NCBI GenBank assembly: GCA_029204225.1
Contig: CM055113.1
Location: forward strand, 26,864,995-26,928,994
From: Diphasiastrum complanatum
Lineage: Eukaryota; Streptophyta; Lycopodiopsida; Lycopodiales; Lycopodiaceae
Direction of reading: 5' to 3'
Length of the DNA stretch: 64,000 bases
The notes under the pieces were generated by a model that did not search any database, was not told where the DNA came from, and saw nothing but the letters and a program-made list of their open reading frames with translations. Position numbers and translations under genes: made by a program. This document shows positions 47,601 to 60,423 of this stretch, in pieces; position 1 is the first letter of the stretch; the number at the start of each line of letters is the position of its first letter.

Positions 47601-48240
47601 TTACTCGAACCTTTTCAGGATCAGTAGCAATTCCATTCCGGGATATGATGTGTCCTAGAACAACACCATGAGTAATCCAGATTTGACATTTCTTGGGATT
47701 CAGGGAGATACCATACCGTTGGCACTAAATGTATAGTACAGCTAAATGTCTAGATGCTTCGAAGTGGACTCCTAGATAATCTAAATAGACTTCTAGTGTG
47801 TCTCCTATCAAGTCCATGAAGGCTGCTTGCATGCGGTGTTGGAAAGTATTAGGAGCATTACATAATCCAAAAGACATAACCTTCCAACAAAACGTCCCCC
47901 ATTCCATGGCAAAAGTAGTTTTGTGTTGATCTTCAAGTACTATTTCTATCATGTTATAACACCTAAAGCCGTCTAGGAAGGAATAGGCCTAAGATGGCTT
48001 CTCCAAATGGGATGGGAAAATGGTCACGTTTAGTGACTGTATTAAGCTTCTTAAAGTCAACATAGATTTGATGCTTCCCATTCTTCTTAGGTAGAATGAC
48101 GATGGGCGACACCCATTCCGTATGTTCAGCAATAGATGAACTTGGCCTCTAGTAGGCATTGTAATTCTTCCTTAATCTTGGCTCAGTATATGTGATTACA
48201 TCTGTATGTAGATGAAGAAAGCATCTTACATTGTGACCTA
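44640..48240 (-). pseudogene. Minus-strand gypsy pol relic interrupted by a GC-rich insertion
   Basis: Read leftward from 48240: RT with FAMEWGTFCWKVMSFGLCNA, a broken VYLDYL box, and LGHIISRNGIATDPEKV; RNase H with MNYTTTEWKPLAMVYAIQKF and HHYLLEKTFVFYIDHQVL at 47184-47372; integrase start at 46741 (MACDVCQRGKRPQ, FFEWKIDYVRPI, the D of the core, and NYCTKWAEAHVVES). The integrase is cut at 46472 and resumes at 45258 (PLKIVSDRGTHFLN, second catalytic D), then MLWVYRTTPKKSSGSTSFQL at 44811-45053. Numerous stops. Order RT-RNase H-integrase is that of gypsy. Confidence 0.85.
45259..46471 (+). mobile_element. GC-rich 1.2-kb insertion, probable solo LTR
   Basis: Splits the gypsy integrase between VIVRFGC and PLKIVSD. 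Ends are TG (45259) and CA (46471); the flanking pentamers are GAAAC and GCAAC, possibly a target duplication with one mutation. No coding domain. It is much richer in G+C than its surroundings and carries internal repeats: two units around GGCGCCA-GCCAGA-TGG (about 45420 and 45610) with neighbouring GACTTAACCAACT/CTTCG blocks, and a ~35-bp tandem around GAATGGTCCCGACGGCATACC (about 45779-45847). GGCGCC sites near its right end (46382-46403) resemble gypsy primer sites, so it may instead be an LTR plus a short leader. Confidence 0.55.
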
Positions 48241-48429
48241 GAGGAAATTTCTGACTATATTAGACTACATGGGAGCACTTCCACAATGACTTATCCTGGA
48301 ATCTCCTAAACCATTATCGCCATTAGCAATAGTAAGCAAGGTAAAGACTGAGCCTATTAAGACTTATCGTGTCAATAAACCTACCTTAGATTGAGACATC
48401 CATGAATCAAAATCATGTTTCGCATTGGA

Positions 48430-49090
48430 TGAGTCTCTTCTACATGAGGTACCTGATCCTAGACCCCATACACGCAAAATGTACAGCCTTCATTTTCTAG
48501 TGATGCTTTGAAGAGAAAATTAGCTATGAAAGAGAAAATGAAACGTCATATCATATTGGAACCACCCAAGGATTGGATGCAGGTGTGTGACAATGCATCT
48601 ACTAGGCAAGCATCTCCACCATCATCTACCAAACCTTCCACATCCAATTCCACGAAGAAAATCAAGCCAAAAGTGCCTTATGCACTAGAAGGCCCTAATA
48701 TGTTGTAGTACTTCCACCATCAGCTACCAAACCTTCCAAATCCAAGTCCGTGAAAAAAATCAAGCCAAAAGTGTCTTATGCACCAGAAGGCTCCGACATG
48801 TCGCAGTACTATTTAGTTGCCCCAAGCCCAATGCAAACCACAAGGACATACCCCCTTTGATGGACCAGCCCAAATGGTCATGCTAAAGTTGGAAAACCCC
48901 GATGAAGACGAGGAAAAATTTGTCCATATTGAAGCTCACCTTAATCATGAGCAACGTAGAGCATTAGAGAAGTTGCTTTGACGCTACCAGCATGTTTTTG
49001 CATGGTCATACAAAGACATGAAAGGTGTGAGTCCCACAGTGGCCGTACACCCCATACCATTAAAACTCGATGCTACCCTGGTAGCTAGCT
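48430..49090 (+). pseudogene. Plus-strand gypsy fragment, linker and start of reverse transcriptase
   Basis: 48508-48708 encodes a Ser/Lys-rich linker (SPPSSTKPSTSNSTKKIKPK). 48880-49085 encodes LENPDEDEEKFVHIEAHL, then YQHVFAWSYKDMKGV, the RT entry motif of gypsy elements. Ends in stops at about 49090. It resembles 29394-30066 in plan. Confidence 0.75.
48615..48810 (+). repeat. 98-bp tandem duplication in the gypsy linker
   Basis: Units starting TCCACCATCATCTACC (48615) and TCCACCATCAGCTACC (48713) align along 98 bases with few mismatches, duplicating the Ser/Lys-rich linker and introducing a stop. Confidence 0.85.
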
Positions 49091-49317
49091 GACCCTGATT
49101 CATTAGTCGATAGCCAAGCAACGTTTAACAAATCATCATTGTGCAGGAGAATCTCAATAAGTCGAACATTAAAGATGGGAGTATTCAAAGTGATTGATGG
49201 TTCATCTGGCCCTTTTTCATTATCTGAGTTACAAGTATTTAAAGCATAGTATTCTGCGTTGACACAATTGATCGTTGCTAAACTATGACTCTAGTTGATG
49301 ATATTAGTAGGCTATGT

Positions 49318-49877
49318 CTAGTGCCTCATTTCTTGAGTTTCATGGTGTGGTTCCAATAGAGAGTCGGTAGTGGATGGTCCATTATCCATTATGCATGCAG
49401 GCTTGATCTTTCCTGTGGAATCAATGGTCACAGACTGGTCTTGATTACTAAATGTGACTCGTCCTTTATTCCAGTTGTGTACTACGCGGGCATTAGAAAG
49501 CCAAAGGGGATTGAGCAAGACTTTGTAAGAGTAGGCATTATTGTTTGGAATATCCAAAACAACAAGGTTAAGTGTAAATTTCAACATGGCACTTGGTATC
49601 ACACCTTGTGGTTGAACCACACTTTGATCGGCCATTTAGAGTTGATAATTTGCCTATTTAAGTGATCTTGTAGTCCCCATTCTTTCACTAGTGAAGTGAA
49701 TATGATATTGACTCCAGATCCCCAATCCAATATAGTGGATACTACTCGTGAGTCAACATGGATGGTTGGAAGCTTAATATTCCCTTGCTCGCTGAATGGA
49801 TTTGTGAGGTGTAAGGTGACTTCAAGAAGCTCGGAAGCTAATTTTTGAGTCTTGTCCATATTGCGTGACTCCTGCAT
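49318..49877 (-). pseudogene. Minus-strand gypsy protease relic
   Basis: Two minus-strand frames: 49877-49599 has LHLTNPFSEQGNIKLPTIHV and TILDWGSGVNIIF, where the retropepsin D-[ST]-G box has become D-W-G-S-G; 49635-49318 has LNLVVLDIPNNNAYSYKVLL and NPLWL. Related to the protease at 28571-28885. Inactive. Confidence 0.75.
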
Positions 49878-50519
49878 CCATTTTTATTATAATTAACAGT
49901 TCAACATAGAAAGAGACAAAAACTCGAATCTGAAAATCCGATAGTAAAGCCACTACATAAGATGATGGTGCTATCCAATCCGTGCACTCTGGAGAAGGGC
50001 TTCAATGGTGATCTTGAATAGACTTTGGATGACTGATCTACAATAAATAGAATGCTCCAACTACTAAGGAATGCTTCTCAATGTGGTAGTTATATAGTGG
50101 TGACCACCATCAGAGGGAGCGAATAGCCAAGTGTCAAAAGGGATGCAGTGTATTTTCGCATAAGGAGTCGGAAGGCCAAATGATGAAGAGGCCATACCGT
50201 TGAGAATGACCTTGCCGTTGAGAGGACCCTGCCATTGAGAGGACCCTGCCATTGGGGGGCTCTGCCCCGCAAACCCTCCGCTAGGAGGCTACTGCTCCCC
50301 GGACCCCTTGTTTCTTGAGGGGCTCCGTCCCCCAAAACCCCTAGACTTCCTGCTATGCAATCCAGCCATCTCTTAACCATCATGGTCTCACATTAGACCC
50401 CATACTAACAACTGTGCTCAATTATGGCTTCTCCTCATAATGGGGGCCTTACAGATTTGAGCTCATGGTTAACTAGTGACTACTAAACTAAGAGGTGAAT
50501 GTCTAGTTATGTCTAACAC
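49878..50519 (-). mobile_element. Probable 3' LTR of a minus-strand copia element
   Basis: On the minus strand TGTTAGACATAAC begins at about 50519, just after the copia RNase H relic and a purine-rich run. It contains GC-rich GGGGCTCCGCCCC-like and AGGACCCTGCCATTG tandem units (50216-50255). The 3' boundary is not clear. Confidence 0.45.
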
Positions 50520-50525
50520 CCCACA

Positions 50526-50551
50526 CCCCCCCCCCCCCCCCCCCCCCCCCC
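50526..50551. repeat. Poly-C run (26 bases)
   Basis: Uninterrupted C run followed by a second shorter C run; on the minus strand it may be an expanded polypurine (G) tract next to the LTR. Confidence 0.9.
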
Positions 50552-50559
50552 ACCCCCCC

Positions 50560-51128
50560 TCAACATTCACCTGAAGGTAAATCACTGTCTTGGTCCAAGA
50601 CCAATTTGAAGAAGATGACCAGAAAGTTGAACTGATCCCAAAGCTTTTGTAAAGATGTCAGTAGCATTCTCATTTGTTGGATAATACTCCAACTCAATGA
50701 CTCCATTCTCGATCAGCTCCCGAATATAGTGATAGTGTATTTCAACGTGTTTAATGAAACATGGGGTTCTTGGCTATAGCCATGCAACTTTGACCATCAC
50801 AATTTAGAATTGTAGCATCATGAACAAGTACACCTAGGTCCACTAAAATCCTCTGCATCCATACTGCCTCACAAGCTGCAACACAAGTTGCCTTGTATTT
50901 TGCTTCGGTAGAAGATAATGCCATGGTTGCTTGCTTATTACTATTCCAAGAAATAATTCCAGAACGAAGTGAGAAACAATATCCAGAAACTGGCCTTCGT
51001 GTATCGTAATCTCCAGCCCAATCAAAATCACAGTAACCTGCCAAGATTTCTCCATGACCATAAGTAATACCATAGTTCAAAGTACCTTTAAGATATCTAA
51101 GAACTCTCATGCTTTGCTTCCAATGATT
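50560..51128 (-). pseudogene. Copia RNase H relic, minus strand
   Basis: Frame 51110-50751 encodes MRVLRYLKGTLNYGITY, GYCDFDWAGDYDTRRPVSGY, SWNSNKQATMALSSTEAKYK and CDGQSCMAIAKNPMFH, a near-complete copia RNase H with its usual Asp and Glu motifs (SSTEAEY changed to SSTEAKY). It ends in a stop before the pol C-terminus. Upstream pol is missing. Confidence 0.85.
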
Positions 51129-51591
51129 TAAGTTTGCATCTCATTTATAGTGTAGATGTTGGTTTTTCTACATTGGCAAGATTGGTGAGTTGCTTGCCTT
51201 TCTAACCAAAGATCAAAGGGATATTTTGGATCTTAATGATCTAAAATTAGTCACACTACCCACCTTCATTTGAATTCCAATAACTCTCTCAAAAAAACTC
51301 AATTTTACTTGTAATCAATTGCATCACAGACTCTATAGACTTCATACCATTCCAACAAGCTCTCATGTACTATATTTGGATATACTTTGGAGAAATACCA
51401 ACCATTTAAATTTAGGTGATCTCACACATGTAATAGTCAGTATAGTGATCAACATGGATAATCAATGAGGTTTTAGTCTCTCTTGATTCCAAATTTCCCT
51501 AGATTGCATCACGATCCTAGTAGTCTCTCAAATCCCAGTTTTTCAAGCAATTTTTCATCAAGCTTGATGCATGCAAATCATCCTTAGGCTA
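51129..51591. other. Non-coding, probable leader of a minus-strand copia element
   Basis: No ORF supported; lies immediately downstream (minus strand) of a primer site at 51592-51603, where an element leader is expected. Confidence 0.45.
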
Positions 51592-51715
51592 GCTCTGATA
51601 CCATGTCAACATTTTCACACATGTGGAGACTTCCCAAAAAATGTGATTGATCTTGTAAGGTGTGTGTGATTGCACATGATTCTATCTCTTGATTGATGCA
51701 AACAATCTAGCTTGA
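51592..51715 (-). mobile_element. Minus-strand copia primer site and LTR end
   Basis: GCTCTGATACCA at 51592-51603 is the reverse complement of TGGTATCAGAGC; TG at 51604 starts the LTR sequence (TGTCAACATTTTCACACATG). The LTR's other end is uncertain. Confidence 0.6.
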
Positions 51716-51775
51716 CAATGTCAATGAAAGAGCACACAAGCATGCATTCCACCATCCAAAAACTGCCATTCAAAT

Positions 51776-51900
51776 TAAGAGGATACTTGACGAAAAAACT
51801 AAGTATGAAAACTAAGAGGACACTTGATGAAAAAACTAAGAGGAGACTTGATGAAAAAACTAAGAGGACACTTGATGAAAAAACTAAGTATGAAAACTTG
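51776..51900 (+). repeat. ~27-bp minisatellite
   Basis: About four units built on AGAGGACACTTGATGAAAAA plus ACTAAG, followed by a duplicated CTCTCAAGTAGAGAGAGA block to about 51955. The Lys/Thr-rich and Leu/Val-rich translations are repeat artefacts. Confidence 0.85.
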
Positions 51901-52388
51901 TTGCTCTCAAGTAGAGAGAGAAAATTACAAGCATTTGCTCTCAAGTAGAGAGAGAACATGAAATTTTTTCAAAGTGTTGAAGCTCAATTCTCATAAAAAA
52001 ACTAAGTGTCAATGCAAGCTATCAGTCTCTCATAGAGTGGCTCGAGATCCAAGAGAGGTGGAAACAAAGGTCAATGTTTGGACTACTCTCAAATCACCTC
52101 TTACAATGATAGGGCCACTCTCTAATTACCTTTTACTATGATTGGACTAGTTTGGTACACCTCTTGCTCCTATTGGTCCACATGGCAAAATAACATGATG
52201 AGGTGCAATCCTTGCTCTCTCTACCATCATAACAAGTGTAAGCAACCTATACTAACTCGAGCTAATCTAGGTCATAATTTGCTCAAATCACATATTTACA
52301 AGTGTACATGGAAGTGTGTGTAGACTAGCACACCCAAATCTCAAGATCCTAGATAGATAACTTTTACAATTCTTCACAAGGAGCAGTT

Positions 52389-55079
<2,691 letters not shown>

Positions 55080-57705
55080 CAAGGAGAAACAATTTTTGAA
55101 GACTATTCTATGGGTGCAACTGAAGTTGGAGAGATATTGGATGTTGGTGGCACAGACCAAGATCATAGTGTGGCTGAGGTTGAGACTGAGGTAAAAAAGA
55201 GAGTCAAAGGGGTGAGACCAGATGAAATCGGTGCTTTTCCTTTGCCATTTCATTCGGATATTTTATCAACAACCCTTGCTTGTTTTAGAGTTCAACGTCA
55301 GTCTCCTCCACCACTAGTGCCATTGTGTTGCATTTTGGAACACAAAGCTATCAGAATTGTTGGAGGGCAATGTATGAAACTAAAGGAGATTTATGGGCAT
55401 GATGGCTATATCATGGAAAAGGGTGACTTCATGATATCTATCACAAGATCCAATGGCGAATCTGTTTACATGAAAGATCATTCAAAATCTCAATGGGATA
55501 ACATTTGGGAGAAAATAAGCTTGGACTTTGATGCCATGGTTTTGCTCGATCCCGAATGGAGTGATTTGCATGGCTGTATGTTTGTGTGTTGGGATGGAAA
55601 CCATAGGTTGTCGACATGGATGGAGGCGATACATGAGGAGTATGCCAATGATATAGGCAAGCATATACTAGTGCATGCCAGTTTCATTCAGCCGGATGCA
55701 GAGACTGGCATGACCCTGCTATCTTCTATGAACCGGATCAATAGGTGACATTTTTTTTATTTTTCTTGGATGCTTATTTGAGTTGGTGTTGTGTTTTCCA
55801 TGTCGCTACTCTCCATGTAATCTGTGTATTCTTAGGCTAAATGAAATTGGTGTAATAAAAATAGAGCTAGGAGACCAACTTTATAGTGTGCATCGACTAT
55901 GCGAGTGCAACATCGACTTCTTCAGGTAGAGGATCTCTCCCGCTGACCTCACTAAGGTGGAGAGAATTAGAGCAGTAGAACTCAAGAGGGGGAACATTAG
56001 GTGGTATCCCTTGATGAGATATATGCTGGCCTGCATATTGTATGAGGTAATTTAGCATTTCATTAAGACATGTGCTACATTTTTTATGAAACATAGTATT
56101 GGTTTGAGCACTAATTGGGAAATAAATCTTTGTGTTTTGTACAGAATGACATAAATTCGGAGTTGGATAAAGCTAGAAACAAGTTTCAATCAGGGCAAGA
56201 TAAGGCCCACAAGACCTTGAAGGATGCTGACGGGGTGGAGTATGCCAGGTGGACCACCAAAATGGATAAGATATTTAGAGTTGTCAACCCATTGCTTGGT
56301 AAGGAGTGGTTTGAGCTTGTTACTAGCATAGAACATTCGGGCATGGGAATCTTCCTTGGCTTGGAAAAGTTGCATCACTTGTGTTGCTCCACAGTGTCCA
56401 ATGAAGTGTAAATGGCTGGGTTGGTGCATGGGACCCATATCCGGGCAGTTCGGAATCCCAAAGAGTGACAAGGATTTTAGGATATGGGTAATGGGGAGAC
56501 ATGGTTGGAGCACCTAAAGGACACATCCCTCAATGCTCTAATGGAATGTTTGGCTTTGAGTAGGTGTTTTAAAACAACTGACATTTTCGTGACATTTTTA
56601 TGCTACTCTTAAACTTTGCGTAGTTTCTATGTAACAAAGTTGGAGTGTGGACCCTTAACAGAATAATATATTAAAGTTGAATTCATATTGACTTGGATGT
56701 TGTATCATTTTTTAGGGCCAATGGATATTCAAGGATGTCCATCTATGGAGGAGTATTTTACTGATTTCAAACTTCTAAATCAAAAAAATGTTCCATGCCA
56801 TACAGAAAGACATGGAGTTGTCAAAGGGTGCGACAGAACAACCAGACATCCGTAGAGCTACAAAAAGGGTGGTATGGAGGTTTTCTATTCATTCAACACT
56901 GATTATATTGTGGGTATTTTTTGGATTGGAATTTAGAAGCATATGCTCATAGCTATTGAAACACATGTATTATTCATATCTTGTATCACTAAAAAAGGTG
57001 GTGCAACTACCAGCCTTTTTAAACTATGGCTGAATAAAGATGACAAGGAGTCATTTATGTACTTTCATAACCAGAGAAATGATTGGGAGGTGCAAAATAA
57101 TCCTTGGTGGATTGATTTTCCTAGTGGGACATGCCCTTCCAAAGAGACAAAACTATTCAAACAACATCAGAGAGGTACATTGCGTGTAGAGCTGATTATT
57201 GTGGATGTGGGTATCACAGAGCTTGAGGAGAGTTCCACTCTTGAGACCCGACTCAATGATACAGGAGGGCAGGAGCCAATGGCCCCAAAATAGCGGTTCT
57301 TAAAGAGCAACGCAAGGGCAAAGAGATTGCGGTTGAGGAGATCATAGAGGATTTGCTAGATGATCTTCGGCCAAGTTCACTTCGTCCAGCGAAGCACACC
57401 GTGATTAGCTGAGAGGAGTACGAGTTCTTGACTCCCAAACCATATGGTGCGGCCCAAGGGATTAAGGTATGCCCTTGCCCTTGTTTTTTCCTATAGCATT
57501 GTAGTTTTAGTAGCCATGTTTTTGGTCTGCAATGTCATACTTACTCATGCTTGTTACTTAGTTGTTTACTTTGTGTGGAGATGTGTTGGAGATAGTAGTG
57601 ATGCAACAAAAACATTGTCTGTGGCATTACAAGAGATAGTGGGCCACCTGAAGACAATTTGTTCGGGTAATATGCCTCTTTTTATAGCATCTCATGCAAA
57701 AAAAT
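55080..57705 (+). pseudogene. Gene B: ParB-like / DNA methyltransferase-like, multi-exon, damaged
   Basis: Exon 1, 55080-55744, follows a TTTTTGTTACAG acceptor and encodes EILDVGGTDQDHS, DEIGAFPLPF, and MFVCWDGNHRLSTWMEAI, whose DGNHRL is the signature of ParB/sulfiredoxin-type domains. The donor AG/GTGACA leads to exon 2, 55926-56046 (LTKVERIRAVELKRGNIRW); one in-frame TAG stands at 55927-55929. Exon 3 starts at 56145 in the matching phase (NDINSELDKARNKF, LLGKEWFELVTSI), with a TAA at 56409 and shifts before a possible donor at 56563. Exon 4, about 56716-57466, encodes GGMEVFYSFNTDYIVG and KHMLIAIETHVLF, which can be read as a degraded motif I (compare LDLFSGS...GKHVAALE in gene A), with stops near 56843 and 56919, then NNPWWIDFPSGTCPSKE and, after a shift near 57290, KGKEIAVEEIIEDLLDDLRP. 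A last exon may lie at about 57590-57705. Bacteria and phages have ParB-methyltransferase fusions; a plant gene of that plan is the inference here. Three phased introns argue for a long-resident host gene, now inactive. Confidence 0.6.
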
Positions 57706-57922
57706 AGCAATCACCCTATCTTAATTGATGTATTTTGAAAGATTCAACTAGTTTAGTCATATATGCTATATTTGTTTATTTGGCAAATTGAGGCCAACTT
57801 TATATTAGACTTAGAGTTTGACTTTTCAAAGTTCATTAGTCTAAATATCATTTGAATAAACACTTTTTGAAAGTGTGGAAAAGTTAGAAGTTGAGTTTGA
57901 GTAGATTTAAATTTAAATGTTG
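57706..57922. other. 3' flank of gene B, non-coding
   Basis: AT-rich with no ORF; likely 3' UTR and intergenic DNA. Confidence 0.4.
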
Positions 57923-58100
57923 ATTTCGTGTGGACGACCTAGTAAAGGTTATCCAAGGCAATGTCTTTCCTATTAAAGGTCTTGCCCTTAATTACAAGGC
58001 AATTACTTAGGAGATAAATTCCCGAAAAATGACTTTAGGCTTAACCAGCTCATATCTTCATTTTCGAGTATATCATGCCATATTTATGTTGATATTCAAT
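57923..58100 (+). repeat. Direct repeat, left copy (partner 62010-62204)
   Basis: Starts ATTTCGTGTGGACGACC and ends ATGTTGATATTCAAT. It matches 62010-62204 nearly perfectly except for a ~17-base segment present only in the right copy and a few substitutions. The copies are 4.09 kb apart. Ends lack an obvious TG...CA pair, so LTR status is unproven. Confidence 0.92.
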
Positions 58101-58181
58101 ATTTAACAATAAGGTGGCATCACATATCCCCTTCCCCACATGTGAAACGTCCTCGTGAACATAACATCTTCTTTTTGAGGA

Positions 58182-58904
58182 TTATTCACAAAACATTCTG
58201 TTCTTCAGATTTTTGTTAAGGCGAAAAGATATTTCTTCGTATATTTCGTCCTTTAGATATTTCTTCGTCCTAGATAATATGTGTCTTACTGTTTCTTTAA
58301 TTAAATAGGTTGTTTTGAGTTGAACTTTGAATTGTTGATGAAAATTGATAGTGAAGAATTGGCCTCGCACATGAACTTTGAAGTCCACCTCAGAAATTGA
58401 GTGGATGGAGTTCACAAATTCCGTGCTGACTTCAGATAAGATTATAGAAGGATCTAGTTTCAGATCACCCAACCTGCATTGATCCAAATAAGACTGGATG
58501 GATGCCAGGCGGATTCTTGCGCGTGCTTTCCAAATGATGGTAGAACTAGAACTTGATCTGGAAGCCATTGGTCGAATGTTTGACAACAGCTTCGTAGATC
58601 GCAATAGTTCGTATGAGTGAGCTTTGATCGCAAAGAGAATAAGCAGGAAAGCATGTAATTGCAGGCATAAAAGTGTAAGGAAGAAAAATGAAAAATAACT
58701 CTGATATGCAGTAGCGGTGTGGAAGGGATGATGACATGACATGGTGACATGACATTTGTCACTTCCATTTATGGAGGACATGCATGGCTCAGTGTTTGAA
58801 ACTATAATTTGACAGATCGATCTTTTATGACGGAAAACCGTTTGTGAAAACAAAAGAATTAAATTAAGAAGAAACAATATTAGTTTTGATATGTGAGCAT
58901 ACAC
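58182..58904 (-). CDS. Unknown ORF, 240 codons
   Basis: Not recognised. Minus-strand frame from an ATG at 58904, with a second in-frame ATG at 58568 that would give 128 residues (MASRSSSSSTIIWKARARIR...). The first half is hydrophobic and cysteine/histidine-rich, with possible membrane segments (LILFLLNLILLF and FFFLTLLCLQLHAFLLILF). The second half is a hydrophilic, charged region (VSTEFVNSIHSISEVDFKVH, IYEEISFRLNKNLKN) that looks more protein-like. It lies downstream, on the same strand, of a gypsy integrase relic, so it could be an extra retroelement ORF. It could also be chance; no promoter or homologue was seen. Confidence 0.3.
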   Translation of the reverse strand: MYAHISKLILFLLNLILLFSQTVFRHKRSICQIIVSNTEPCMSSINGSDKCHVTMSCHHPFHTATAYQSYFSFFFLTLLCLQLHAFLLILFAIKAHSYELLRSTKLLSNIRPMASRSSSSSTIIWKARARIRLASIQSYLDQCRLGDLKLDPSIILSEVSTEFVNSIHSISEVDFKVHVRGQFFTINFHQQFKVQLKTTYLIKETVRHILSRTKKYLKDEIYEEISFRLNKNLKNRMFCE

Positions 58905-58959
58905 ACGTGTGAAAAATGATAATCACGTGGCCATCATCTTTAATGGAGGAATACAAAAA

Positions 58960-59240
58960 GTAGGTCGAGAGATTCTCAAGAGATTCTCAGAAATATGCTA
59001 GAAAGATTCTAAAAAAATTCTCGAAAATGATTTACGAAAATCTGATTAACAAGTTTAGTGTCGCAGAAAATTCTCGAAAATGCTTTAAAAATTATATTGA
59101 AAGATTGAGAGAAGTCAAGAAAAATTCTCGAAAATTTCACGAGACATTATGAAAAATGTTGGAAGGTGGTAGAAAATTTCACGAAAATTTCTAGAAAAGA
59201 TAAAAGAAAAGTCGCAAAAAATATTAGAAAACATTAAAAA
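58960..59240. repeat. Degenerate ATTCTCGAAAAT / TTTCACGAAAAT repeats
   Basis: About a dozen imperfect copies of a 10-13-base motif around TTCTCGAAAAT, TTTCACGA and AGATTCTC spaced 15-35 bases apart. No ORF. It lies between the unknown ORF and the gypsy integrase. Confidence 0.6.
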
Positions 59241-59323
59241 AATTTGCGATTAATTCCATAAAAATACTAGAAAATAATAAGAATTAAAAAAATAAAAAAA
59301 TTCTGGTCAAAGGTAGTATTTCT

Positions 59324-59884
59324 TCAATCTGGACCCATTAATACGTGTAGGTTAAAGTTCACCTTCAAGTGATTGAAGTTGTCATTCTCAAAAACCTCTA
59401 TAACTTTATATGGTCCAAGCCATCTCATATGGAGTTTTCTAGGAAACTTTTGATGTCGACTGTCATATATCAGTGCAAAGTCATCAGTTTTCAGATCACA
59501 TTTCCTGATATGACTGTCATACTTCTTCTTTCTTTGTTCTTGGATTTCCTTCGTTAATTTTTGTGAAGTCACACAAGCTTCAGCTAGTTCTTCAATATTA
59601 GTCAACCTTTCGTTTATACATTCTACATCTGTTTGTTGAGCTTGAATACGAAAAGTTTTCACCTCAAATTCAATTGGCAAAATAGGATGCATACCATATG
59701 TAAGAAAATATGGTGTCTGCTTCGTCCTGATTTTCTCTGTGTTGCGATAAGTCCAGAGAACTGATGGTAGTTTTTTATCCCAATCCGTTGCATGTGCAAT
59801 AGTAATTTTGTTTAAGATCTTACATAAAATTCCATTAGCTCTTTCTGTCAACCCGTTTGCTGTCTCTTTCTTGTAGTTTTTCAC
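59324..59884 (-). pseudogene. Minus-strand gypsy integrase C-terminal part
   Basis: One 186-codon open frame: ETANGLTERANGILCKILNK (equivalent to the E-box region NGxVERxN), DWDKKLPSVLWTYRNTEKI, TPYFLTYGMHPILPIEFEV, then KFPRKLHMRWLGPYKVIEVF, the C-terminal SH3-like DNA-binding region. The N-terminal zinc finger and the first catalytic residues are missing upstream of 59884. The intact frame suggests a moderate age. Confidence 0.85.
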
Positions 59885-60423
59885 TCAAATTAGATTTCTA
59901 ATCCAATAAATGGACTTATAATCTCAGTTCTAGCACTCCCTCACAAAGTTGGAATGAAGATAAGATGATGTGAAATCTACTTACAATCAAATCTTGCCAA
60001 ATTTGGCTATTTTTGGACAAAAAAATGACTTAATCTCTTTCTTCCTTCTTGGTGTACTTTCAAGACCTGTTTTTAACCTTAATAGGACTTGGACTCAGCC
60101 TAGATTAATTAGATTCCATGAAACAAATTCAAATCTAATCAATGGCAAATGATCTTGGTAGATTATCCTAGGATCTCCACCAAAAATTATACCAATAGCT
60201 CACAAATTGAATTTTTTTGGCTCAAATGAATACCATGCATTAAATGCAGGTTCAGAGGTGCCCACACATGTGGATAGTACGGATTTGGACCCCTACCAAG
60301 TTTGGGATCAAATCTCCTCACCAAAATCAAGATTCTAACTTGCCCTCTCAATACTAGCTTTTAGCACCAAAACTTGCTAAAAATGGATTTGCATTAGATC
60401 AATGGCTTATGCTCTTGTACTTG
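59885..60423. other. Non-coding, probable leader of a minus-strand copia element
   Basis: No supported ORF. Left part joins the truncated gypsy integrase; right part precedes (minus strand: follows) the primer site at 60424-60435. Confidence 0.45.

Noticed and set aside
51776-51900. Minisatellite as a CRISPR-like array
   Set aside because: Units abut directly with no spacers and the setting is a plant genome.
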